Positions 33,747 to 41,519 of a stretch of DNA of 64,000 nucleotides are shown piece after piece (positions within the stretch are counted from its first letter, which is position 1; every line of letters begins with the position of its first letter). Under the pieces are notes generated by a model, which was not told where the DNA came from, did no database searches, and saw nothing but the letters and a program-made list of their open reading frames with translations. Origin of the DNA: CAYPAV01 sp964408805 (lineage in GTDB: Bacteria; Pseudomonadota; Alphaproteobacteria; UBA8366); the NCBI GenBank assembly GCA_964408805.1, contig CAYPAV010000013.1:67549-131548 (forward strand). Reading direction: 5' to 3'. The position numbers and the translations under genes were made by a program.

Positions 33747-34568
33747 ATGCCGAGACTGTCGTTGAACGGGGCCGCGGTGAATTATACCGAGGCCGGTGCC
33801 GGCGATCCCGTTGTCCTTCTCCACGCGGGCGGCAGTTCGGGGGCGCAATGGCGCGGCGTCGTCGACCGCTTGGGGGATTCCTGGCGCCTGCTGATGCCCG
33901 ATTTCTATGGTCACGGGAAATCCGATTCCTGGACGGCGCCCGAGCGTTTGAGCCACGATGATCAGGCGCGTCTCGTCGCCGCCGTGATTCAGGACGCCGG
34001 CGCCGGCCCCGCTCACTTGGTGGGTCATTCCTATGGCGGCGCCTCGGCGGTGCGGTTGATCCTGGGCGAAATGGCGCCGGTCAGAAGCCTCGTCCTGATC
34101 GAGCCGATGCTGGCTCCCTTGCTTCGGCAGGCGGGCGAGGAAGCCCTATTCGCCGAATATCTGAATTTGGCGGAAGGTTTCTTGCGTTTTGCCGAGCGGG
34201 GTGACGATGCGGGGGCTTGGCGTTTTTTCATCGATTACCGGAACGGCACCGGTGCCTGGGAGGCATTGGCGGCGAAGGCGCGAGAGGGATTCCTCCGGCG
34301 AACCGACGCGGTGGCCAAGGCGTTTCGCTCCAATCTCGACAATCCGACCACGCTTGCTGATTGCGGCACCCTTGGCCTGTCGACCACCATCGTCTGCGGC
34401 GACCGGACGACGGCGCCCGACCGGCGGGTGACCGAAATCCTTCGGGAACATGTTCCGGACGCCCACTATGTTTTGATTGAGGGGGCGGAGCATATGTCGC
34501 CGCTGACGCACGCGGATGCCGTCGCCGATGTGATCCGCAACCATCTGGCGCGCGCCGCCAAAAGCTGA
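33747..34568 (+). CDS. Alpha/beta hydrolase
   Basis: 273 residues from ATG 33747; the in-frame region before it is not coding-like. VVLLHAGGSSGAQW near residue 27 provides the oxyanion His-x-Gly; VGHSYGGASAVRL near 92 the nucleophile elbow G-H-S-Y-G; the acid is likely Asp in VCGDRTTAPDRRVTE near 215, and ALIEGAEHMSPL-type His near 247. An esterase, lactonase or C-C bond hydrolase. It is 65 bp upstream of the gentisate-module monooxygenase on the same strand and could serve the same pathway, for example in ester cleavage before hydroxylation. Specificity unknown. Confidence 0.83.
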   Translation: MPRLSLNGAAVNYTEAGAGDPVVLLHAGGSSGAQWRGVVDRLGDSWRLLMPDFYGHGKSDSWTAPERLSHDDQARLVAAVIQDAGAGPAHLVGHSYGGASAVRLILGEMAPVRSLVLIEPMLAPLLRQAGEEALFAEYLNLAEGFLRFAERGDDAGAWRFFIDYRNGTGAWEALAAKAREGFLRRTDAVAKAFRSNLDNPTTLADCGTLGLSTTIVCGDRTTAPDRRVTEILREHVPDAHYVLIEGAEHMSPLTHADAVADVIRNHLARAAKS

Positions 34569-34633
34569 TCGGTTGGCCTGGGGCGGGGGCTTGGATATGG
34601 TTCGCTATAGAAACCGGGACCGAGAGGACGGGA

Positions 34634-35830
34634 ATGGCCGAGGATAAAGTTCTGATCGCGGGCGGCGGTATCGGCGGATTCGCGGCCGCGCTGGCGCTGA
34701 GTCGGCGGGGTCAGCCGGTTCATCTTTTGGAACAGGCGTCGGAATTCGTCGAGATCGGAGCCGGCATCCAGCTCGGTCCCAATGTCTTCGCCATGTTCGA
34801 GGCATTGGGGTTGACGGCGGCGATCGAGGAGACGGTCGTCTATCCCGACGGCCTGGAGATGCGAGACGCGCTTTCCGGCGAGGTCGTGACCCATATTCCG
34901 GTCAATACGGAAGCCTTTCGCGCCCGCTTCACCCTTCCCTACGGCGTGATCTATCGGCCCGATTTGCACAATGCCCTGATCGACGCTTGCAAGGCCTCGC
35001 CCCTGATCGAGCTTACGACCGAGGCCGCGGTGACGGGATTCGAGGCGCATGGGGAAACGGTGTCGGTCTCGACCGAGCGAGGCGAAACCTTTACAGGGGC
35101 CGCGTTGATCGGCGCCGATGGGCTATGGTCGAAAATTCGCGCGGGGCTGTTCGGCGACGAGGCGCCGCGGGTTTCGGGACACATCGCCTATCGCGCGGTG
35201 CTGCCGGCGGCGGACATGCCCGAGCACCTCCGCTGGAACCGGGTCGTCCTTTGGGCCGGGCCGCGCACGCATCTGGTGCAGTACCCCCTTCATCGCGGTG
35301 AGATTTTCAACCTCGTCGCGGTCTTTCACAGCGATCGTTACGAGGAGGGCTGGGACGTCTACGGCGAGCCGGCGGAACTCCAGCGGCGCTTCGCGGGCGA
35401 GCACGCCCATGTCCTGGAACTCTTGGAGAAAATCGAATCCTGGCGCATGTGGGTGCTGTGCGACCGCGAGCCGATCCGCGAGTGGAGCCGGGGCCGGGTC
35501 ACCCTTCTCGGCGATGCCGCCCATCCGATGCTGCAATACCTGGCGCAGGGGGCCTGCATGGCGATCGAGGACGCGGTCTGCCTCGCCGACAAATGGGCGG
35601 CGTTCGACGGCGATCCGGCGCGGGCCTTTCCGGCCTATCAGTCGGCGCGCTATCTTCGCACCGGGCGGGTGCAACTGACGGCGCGTTTCTACGGCGATGT
35701 CTATCACGCCGAGGGTGTCACACGGGAGCTTCGCAATATGACGCTCGCGGGCCGCGCGCCCGAAGGCGCCTATGAGGGCATGGCTTGGCTTTACGCCGGG
35801 GTGGCCGCGAACGGGGACCAGGTCCTCTGA
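34634..35830 (+). CDS. FAD-dependent monooxygenase, 3-hydroxybenzoate 6-hydroxylase-like
   Basis: 398 residues. VLIAGGGIGGFAAALALSRRGQPVHLLEQASEF is the N-terminal FAD-binding GxGxxG with the following acidic residue; DG-type motif appears as LIGADGLWSKIRAGLFG near residue 158, and VTLLGDAAHPMLQYLAQGACMAIEDAVCLADKW near 290 is the second FAD motif. The overall pattern, with LEVGAGIQLGPN-like IGAGIQLGPNVFAMFEALGL, matches salicylate/3-hydroxybenzoate hydroxylases. The next gene is gentisate 1,2-dioxygenase (40 bp), so conversion of 3-hydroxybenzoate (or salicylate) to gentisate is the most economical reading. Class A flavoprotein, cytosolic, NADH or NADPH plus O2. Confidence 0.83.
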   Translation: MAEDKVLIAGGGIGGFAAALALSRRGQPVHLLEQASEFVEIGAGIQLGPNVFAMFEALGLTAAIEETVVYPDGLEMRDALSGEVVTHIPVNTEAFRARFTLPYGVIYRPDLHNALIDACKASPLIELTTEAAVTGFEAHGETVSVSTERGETFTGAALIGADGLWSKIRAGLFGDEAPRVSGHIAYRAVLPAADMPEHLRWNRVVLWAGPRTHLVQYPLHRGEIFNLVAVFHSDRYEEGWDVYGEPAELQRRFAGEHAHVLELLEKIESWRMWVLCDREPIREWSRGRVTLLGDAAHPMLQYLAQGACMAIEDAVCLADKWAAFDGDPARAFPAYQSARYLRTGRVQLTARFYGDVYHAEGVTRELRNMTLAGRAPEGAYEGMAWLYAGVAANGDQVL

Positions 35831-35869
35831 ATGGAATTCGCGGGTGGATAATAGGAAAGGAGCACGGTT

Positions 35870-36919
35870 ATGAGCATGCACAAGGACCCGGAGGAAACGC
35901 CGGAACGCACTGCCTATTACGACCGCATCGGGGCGCACAACTTGGCGCCGCTCTGGACTGTCTTCCGGGAATTGGTGACGCCCGAGCCCGTGAGCGCCTG
36001 CGCGCCCTGTCTTTGGCACTATGCGGGGCTGCGCGACATGCTGATGGAGTCCGGCGATCTGATCACGGCGAAGGAGGCGGAGCGCCGCGTCCTGGTGCTG
36101 GAGAACCCCGGCTTACGCGGTCAATCGCAGATCACCACCTCGCTCTATGCCGGGCTGCAGCTCGTCCTGCCGGGCGAAGTGGCGCCGGCGCACCGGCACA
36201 GCCAGTCGGCGCTTCGCTTCGTGATCGAGGGCAGCGGCGCCCATACCACGGTCGACGGCGAACGGACCTATATGGAAGTCGGCGATTTCGTCGTGACCCC
36301 GCCCGGTGCCTGGCACGATCACGGTAACGGCTCGGACGCGCCGATGGTCTGGCTCGACGGTCTCGATATTCCGCTGGTGAAGTTTCTGGATGCCTCCTTC
36401 GCCGAATCGTTCAAGGCCGACGAGCAGCCCGTCGCCCGGCCCGCCAACGACACGCGAGCGCGCTATGGGGCTAATATGCTGCCCATCGATCATCGCCACG
36501 AAGGGGTTACCTCGCCGCTGTTCAGCTACCCCTATGAACGGACCCGCGAGGCCTTGGAGACGATGCGCGAGACCGGGGAGTGGGATCCCTGCCACGGCCT
36601 CAAGATGCGCTACGTCAACCCCGCCGATGGCGGTTTCGCCATGCCGACGATCGGGGCCTTCATGCAATTGTTGCCGAAAGGTTTCGAGGGCGGCCGCCAC
36701 CGGGCGACCGATGCAACCGTCTTCGCGGTCGTCGAGGGCCGCGGCCAGAGCCGGATCGGCGAGGCGGTCCTCGATTGGGGCCCGCAGGATATCTTCGTGG
36801 CGCCAAGCTGGGCCTGGACCGCCCACGAAGCGGGCGAGGACGCCGTCGTCTTCAGTTTCTCCGACCGGCCGATGCAGGAGAAGATGGGTCTCTGGCGCGA
36901 GGAACGCGGCAACGCCTAG
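35870..36919 (+). CDS. Gentisate 1,2-dioxygenase
   Basis: 349 residues, the usual length. Two cupin domains; the first binds iron: LPGEVAPAHRHSQSALRFVIEGSGAHTTVDGERTYMEVGDFVVTPPGAWHDHGN near residues 103-155 contains His-x-His and the later His. The second (about 260-335: GGRHRATDATVFAVVEGRGQSRIG) has lost most ligands, as in other gentisate dioxygenases. N-terminal LAPLWTVFRELVTPEP and LVLENPGL are also family features. Opens the ring of gentisate to maleylpyruvate. Maleylpyruvate isomerase and fumarylpyruvate hydrolase are not directly adjacent. Co-directional with the monooxygenase upstream. Confidence 0.88.
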   Translation: MSMHKDPEETPERTAYYDRIGAHNLAPLWTVFRELVTPEPVSACAPCLWHYAGLRDMLMESGDLITAKEAERRVLVLENPGLRGQSQITTSLYAGLQLVLPGEVAPAHRHSQSALRFVIEGSGAHTTVDGERTYMEVGDFVVTPPGAWHDHGNGSDAPMVWLDGLDIPLVKFLDASFAESFKADEQPVARPANDTRARYGANMLPIDHRHEGVTSPLFSYPYERTREALETMRETGEWDPCHGLKMRYVNPADGGFAMPTIGAFMQLLPKGFEGGRHRATDATVFAVVEGRGQSRIGEAVLDWGPQDIFVAPSWAWTAHEAGEDAVVFSFSDRPMQEKMGLWREERGNA

Positions 36920-36947
36920 TGGGTAAAGACGAGGGTATCCGCCCGCC

Positions 36948-37769
36948 CTACCAGAGGTGCTTCTGATAGAAGGCGAGTGTCCGGGTCCAGGCCAGCTCGG
37001 CGTCCTCCTCGTCGTAGCGTGCGCTGGTCGGGTTGGCGAAGGCGTGCTGCGCCACATACCAGCTCACCGTGAGGTCGGTCTTGCCGGCGGTCTTCATCGC
37101 GGCCTCGAACCCGCCCACCATCTTGCCGTTGATCCATTTGTCCTTGGTCGCGAAATGTCCCAGGACCGGACCCGACAGCGCCTTCAGTTCGGATGCGGGG
37201 TTGGTAACCCGGCCGTAATAGATCACGGTCGCGTCGACGGGGGCCGCAACGGACGCGTTGAGCGACCAGCCGCCGCCGAAACACCAGCCGATGGTGCCGA
37301 CTTTGCCGGTACCCTTCTCGTGTTTCCTTAGCCAGCCGACGACTGTGGCGAGGCGCTCGGTCGCGACCTTGGCATCGACCGATTTCATGTAGCTTCGCGC
37401 GTTCTCCCGCGTCGTCGCCACCTTGCCGTCGTAAAGATCGATCGCGACCGCGATATAGCCCAGCTTGGCGAATTCAGCGGCGACCGATTTGATCTGGTCG
37501 TTGAGGCCCCACCATTCGTGGATGAGAAGCACCGCCGGCGCCGGTGTCTTCGCGGGCAAGGCGACGAAGCCGGTAGCCTTCGCACCCGACGGCGTCTCCA
37601 GCGACAGCGGCGCCAATCCGCTCGCCGCCGCCTCGGCGAGTTCCGGATAGGCCAGGACCGTCGCCAACGGGAGCGCCACCGCACCCTTGAGAAAATTTCG
37701 CCGCTCGACCGTGCTCACCTTCGGCAAGGGTTTCGTCGATACGGCACCGCACTCGATCATGTCACACAT
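36948..37769 (-). CDS. Tat-exported dienelactone hydrolase family protein
   Basis: 273 residues. A twin-arginine signal is plain: VERRNFLKGAVALPLATVLAYPELAEA, residues about 20-48, the Tat pattern R-R-x-F-L-K. The hydrolase domain has VLLIHEWWGLNDQIKSV (Glu of the DLH motif) near 81, the nucleophile in IGWCFGGGWSLN near 160 (Cys in C-F-G-G), and WYVAQHAFANPTSARYDEEDAELAWTRTLAFYQKHLW at the end with the catalytic His. Dienelactone hydrolases normally act in the cytosol on dienelactone; a periplasmic copy suggests hydrolysis of other esters or lactones. It is 28 bp from the convergent gentisate dioxygenase end. Confidence 0.87.
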   Translation of the reverse strand: MCDMIECGAVSTKPLPKVSTVERRNFLKGAVALPLATVLAYPELAEAAASGLAPLSLETPSGAKATGFVALPAKTPAPAVLLIHEWWGLNDQIKSVAAEFAKLGYIAVAIDLYDGKVATTRENARSYMKSVDAKVATERLATVVGWLRKHEKGTGKVGTIGWCFGGGWSLNASVAAPVDATVIYYGRVTNPASELKALSGPVLGHFATKDKWINGKMVGGFEAAMKTAGKTDLTVSWYVAQHAFANPTSARYDEEDAELAWTRTLAFYQKHLW

Positions 37770-37858
37770 GCTGACCTCCCCAATTCACGACATTTACGGG
37801 GAAATCTAGGGGAGAGGCATCGCGCCAAGCAAATGACGATACCGTGACGGAAGCGGCG

Positions 37859-39052
37859 TTAAATCACCGTCATGTCCGGCGGGTGGCCGAGAAGGAAGCC
37901 GCCGACCGACTGGAAATGCGACTTTCGGCCCTGCATCTGCTGGGTCACCGTATGGATATCGCGGAAGCGCCGCTCGAAGGGACTGCCTTCGAAAATGGCG
38001 GTGGCGCCGGCGGCATCGTACACGTTGTCGGCTGCGGCCTTCGCCTCATGGATGGCGAAGGTCGTGCAAAGCCGGATCCGCATGCGTTGTGCGACGGTTA
38101 TATCGTCCGCCTCGACGACGGCCGCCCAGATATCCTCCAGCTCGCTCCGGACGAAATTTCGCGCCGATTTGATGCGCACCTCGGCCAGGGCCACTTCCGC
38201 CTGAACGGCCGCGTTTTCGCGCAGAACCTGCTTTTGGCGGCGCGGGCGTTTTTCCTTGGAAAGCGCCTTGAAGGCCTCCAGCATCGACCAGGCGATGCCG
38301 AGCGCGGTCCCGGAAAATCCCGCCGAATAAAGCGCATGCGACGAGAAATGGTAAAGCGGTGAGTGGTAGAGCCGGGCCGCCGGCTCGTCTCGAAGCAATG
38401 TCCGCTCCGCCGGGACGAACAGTTCATTGACCTTGTATCCGTCGCTTCCCGTGCCGCGAAGGCCAACGACATCCCAGATCGGTTTGATCTCGACCTGGCT
38501 TTTGGGGAAAAGCAGAGTGCGGATGATCGGGTCCCCCTCGGCGTCGCATTCCTGCTCGCCATTGGCGTCGAGGACGATCGAATGGCAGCCGAGCCAATTC
38601 GCGTGATGCATGCCGCTCGCAAAGGCGAGATCGGCGGTCAGCGAATAGCCGCCCTCGACGACCCGCGCCTCGGCCGGACCAGGTCCCCAGGCGATCACCG
38701 CCGTGGGATCGTTGCCCCAGATTTCCGAGATCGCCGCCGGGTCGAGATAGGCGGCGGTCATCGCACAACCATTGCCTTGGCAAACGCACCACGCGGTGCT
38801 GGCGTCATGCCGGGCGACATTCTCGACGATTTCGAAGAACTGGGACGGCATGACCTCCTCGCCGTCGAATTCCTCCGGCAATAACAGGCGGAACATCCGT
38901 GCCCCGTGCAATTCCTCTAGCAGGGCCGCCGGCAGGCGTTGATCCCGCTCGATCGCCGCCGCACTTTCCTCCATCAAGGGAGCCAGCCGGGCCACGCGTT
39001 CGAGATGATCCGCGTCTTTATCGGTTTGTTTTGTCGTCGTGACCGGGGCCAT
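37859..39052 (-). CDS. Group-D flavin-dependent monooxygenase (acyl-CoA-dehydrogenase fold, HpaB/HsaA/DszC-like)
   Basis: 397 residues with ACAD fold but without the catalytic Glu motif. LLPEEFDGEEVMPSQFFEIVENVARHDASTAWCVCQGN near residue 58 and VIAWGPGPAEARVVEGGYSLTADLAFASGMHHANWLGCH near 132 are typical of reduced-flavin monooxygenases such as DszC, HsaA or HpaH. Such enzymes need a separate flavin reductase, possibly that at 18930. It is followed by an SDR on the same strand (31 bp), which may oxidise its product. Substrate unknown, likely an aromatic, a steroid-like ring or an organosulfur compound. Confidence 0.83.
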   Translation of the reverse strand: MAPVTTTKQTDKDADHLERVARLAPLMEESAAAIERDQRLPAALLEELHGARMFRLLLPEEFDGEEVMPSQFFEIVENVARHDASTAWCVCQGNGCAMTAAYLDPAAISEIWGNDPTAVIAWGPGPAEARVVEGGYSLTADLAFASGMHHANWLGCHSIVLDANGEQECDAEGDPIIRTLLFPKSQVEIKPIWDVVGLRGTGSDGYKVNELFVPAERTLLRDEPAARLYHSPLYHFSSHALYSAGFSGTALGIAWSMLEAFKALSKEKRPRRQKQVLRENAAVQAEVALAEVRIKSARNFVRSELEDIWAAVVEADDITVAQRMRIRLCTTFAIHEAKAAADNVYDAAGATAIFEGSPFERRFRDIHTVTQQMQGRKSHFQSVGGFLLGHPPDMTVI

Positions 39053-39083
39053 TTATTCTTTCCCGTTTGTTGTCGTTGACCTA

Positions 39084-39812
39084 CTAGCTGAAATGGACCG
39101 CTCCATTGACGTCCAGCACCGCGCCAGAGACGTAGTTCGCCGCCGGCGAGACGAGGAAGGCCAACGGAGCCGCGATGTCCTCCGCCTCGGCGATACGGCC
39201 GAGCGGCAAAGTGGTTTCGTCGAAGGGTTGTCCCTCGATCATCGGGGTTGCGACCGGCGCCGGGGCGACCGCGTTGACCAGGACGTTGTGCGGCGCGCCC
39301 TGGCGGGCGGCCCAGCGGACGAAGCTGTGGATGCCGCCCTTCGACATGACGTAGTGAGGGGCCGCGAGCAGCCCGCCGAAGCGCCCCGCGATCGATCCGA
39401 CCATCGCGATCCGTCCCTGCTTGCGCTCGATCATGCCACGCATGAAGGCTCGCGTCAGGTTTAAGGGGCCATGAAGGTTGACCGTGAAGACGCGGTCCGC
39501 TTCTTCGTCCCAACCGTCCCCTTCCCAATCGTGGAAGGGGCAGATCGCGGCGCAATCGATTAACGCGTCGACCTCTCCGCAGGTCTCGGCCCAGGCCTCG
39601 ACCGCCGCCCGATCGGTCACGTCGAGGGAATCTGCCGCCGCGGCGCGTCCCTTTTCGGCGATAAAGTCGGCCAGGGGCTGTGGCGCCTCGATGTCGGCAA
39701 GCCTGACGTCGGCGCCCAACTCGGCGACAAGTCGCGCGGTCGCGCCGCCGATGCCGCCGCCGGCACCCGTGATCGCAATTCGCATGCCCGTTAGATCGAA
39801 AGGCGTCGCCAT
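39084..39812 (-). CDS. Short-chain dehydrogenase/reductase (SDR)
   Basis: 242 residues, the standard SDR length. MRIAITGAGGGIGGATARLVAEL holds the dinucleotide loop TGAGGGIG; LADIEAP marks the second-strand acid (NAD preference); IDCAAICPFHD replaces NNAG; the catalytic Tyr-x3-Lys is PHYVMSKGGIHSF near residue 155; C-terminal SGAVLDVNGAVHFS is standard. First gene (promoter-proximal) of the pair with the flavin monooxygenase at 37859; divergent from the exporter at 39983. Confidence 0.85.
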   Translation of the reverse strand: MATPFDLTGMRIAITGAGGGIGGATARLVAELGADVRLADIEAPQPLADFIAEKGRAAAADSLDVTDRAAVEAWAETCGEVDALIDCAAICPFHDWEGDGWDEEADRVFTVNLHGPLNLTRAFMRGMIERKQGRIAMVGSIAGRFGGLLAAPHYVMSKGGIHSFVRWAARQGAPHNVLVNAVAPAPVATPMIEGQPFDETTLPLGRIAEAEDIAAPLAFLVSPAANYVSGAVLDVNGAVHFS

Positions 39813-39982
39813 CGTCTGCGTCTCCCGGCTGGATGTCTGGTCGAATCCCTATTAGTGATGTCGGCGGCGGCGGCGGACCGTCAAGCAGTGGCGCGGCCGG
39901 TCGCGGAAGATGGTCTTGCTTTCACCGCAGCCTAAGTTTCGTGGCGATCGTCACGCGGTGTATTTGGATTGGATTGGGCTCG

Positions 39983-41374
39983 ATGAACGCGCGTAGCGTT
40001 TTCGGATTGATGGTGTTGGGGCTCGGCACTCTCGTGGCGCCGCTCGACAGCGCGGTCAATATCGCCTTTCCCTTTATCACCGGGGCCTTCGGCGTGCCGC
40101 TGGCGTCGATCCAATGGGTGGTCATCTGCTACGTCCTTACCCATACGAGCCTGATGCTGATCTTCGGCAAATTGGGCGATTTGTTCGGCTACAAGCGGAT
40201 TTTTCGAGCCGGCCTCGCGTTGAGCATTCTCACGCTGGCACTTTGCGCCAGTGCCTGGACCTTCGAATGGCTGCTGGTCTTTCGGGTCGCCCAGGGTATC
40301 AGCGCCGCCCTGGTGATGAGTTGCGGGCCGGCGCTCGCGACCTCGCTTTTCCCGGAGCGCCACCGGGCGCGGGTGCTCGGCATCTATATCTTGATGTATG
40401 CGATCGGCGGCGCCCTGGGTCCGTCCGTCGGCGGAGCGCTGGTCGCCGAATGGGGGTGGGCCGCCGTCTATTGGTTCAGGACCCCGTTGGCGCTGGCGGC
40501 GCTGTTGCTGCTGTTCGTCCTGCCTGAACCGCGCCACGGGGATGATGCGCGCGGTTTCGACGTTTGGGGCGCGGTTCTCGCGGCACTTGCGATGTGCATC
40601 TTGCTGCTGACCGTGACGCAACTGCATCGCTTCGGCGATCAGCCGATCGTGGTGGTGGTGCTGGCGGTGCTGGGCGCCCTCGCCCTCGTCGGATTTATCC
40701 GCCGCCAGGTCCAGGTCGCGGAGCCGATCATGCGGCTTGCCATATTTCGGCAGCCGGAATTCTCGATCCTCAACATGGCGAATGTCGTCGTTAATCTGGT
40801 GGGTTTTTCGGTGCTGCTTCTGGTGCCGTATTACCTCGCCCGGGTCACCGAGTTTCCAGTCGTGATCGGCGGGTTGATTCTGGCGATGACACCGCTCGGC
40901 TCGGTGCTCGGCGCGCCGGCGGGTGGCTGGATTATCGGACGGGCGGTCGCCAACCGCGTTGCGTTCGTGGGCGCGCTGCTGGTGGCATTCGGGCAATTTC
41001 TCATTGCCAGCTGGCCGGTTCCGGCCGGAATCGGGATGATGATGGGGTCGCTGCTGACGGTCGGAATCGGTCTCGGGCTCTTCCAGGTCGCCTATATGAA
41101 CATCGTAACCGGAAGTCTCGCCCGTCGCGACCGAGGGGTTGCCGGCAGCCTTGCGATGCTGACCCGCACCGTCGGGATCGTCGGGGCCGCCTCGCTTCTG
41201 ACCTGGCTGTTCTCCCATCTGGAGATGGCGGCCGCAGGCCAAGGGATCGAAAGCTTTCTCCATGCCTTCCAGGCGACGTTCCGTTGGTCGGGCGGTATTT
41301 TGATCGCCTTCACGCTTTGCACGATGTTGCGGCCGCGGGTTTGGCTCGGGCGCGCGGGCGCCGGGGGGGCATAG
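39983..41374 (+). CDS. Major facilitator superfamily transporter, DHA2-like
   Basis: 463 residues from ATG 39983; earlier in-frame codons are poor coding sequence. MNARSVFGLMVLGLGTLVAPLDSAVNIAFPFITGAFG is TM1 with the D-type motif; IFGKLGDLFGYKRIFRAGLALS is MFS motif A (G-x-L-x-D-x-x-G-x-x-R); and IYILMYAIGGALGPSVGGALVAEWGWAAVYWF is motif C. 13-14 helices fit DHA2. Similar to, but clearly distinct from, the exporter at 31986. Likely an efflux pump. No membrane fusion partner nearby. Confidence 0.85.
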   Translation: MNARSVFGLMVLGLGTLVAPLDSAVNIAFPFITGAFGVPLASIQWVVICYVLTHTSLMLIFGKLGDLFGYKRIFRAGLALSILTLALCASAWTFEWLLVFRVAQGISAALVMSCGPALATSLFPERHRARVLGIYILMYAIGGALGPSVGGALVAEWGWAAVYWFRTPLALAALLLLFVLPEPRHGDDARGFDVWGAVLAALAMCILLLTVTQLHRFGDQPIVVVVLAVLGALALVGFIRRQVQVAEPIMRLAIFRQPEFSILNMANVVVNLVGFSVLLLVPYYLARVTEFPVVIGGLILAMTPLGSVLGAPAGGWIIGRAVANRVAFVGALLVAFGQFLIASWPVPAGIGMMMGSLLTVGIGLGLFQVAYMNIVTGSLARRDRGVAGSLAMLTRTVGIVGAASLLTWLFSHLEMAAAGQGIESFLHAFQATFRWSGGILIAFTLCTMLRPRVWLGRAGAGGA

Positions 41375-41519
41375 GGGTATTCCCTATTTCAACTAGGGAA
41401 TCACCGGATTCCACGGCCATCGGCATATTCCTAACATTCCGCTTGCGACGGACCGAAGACCGGCCAGGGGTCTTGGACCCGGTTTCCGGTGTCGTGGTGC
41501 AAGAACGGGAGCCCTCCTC

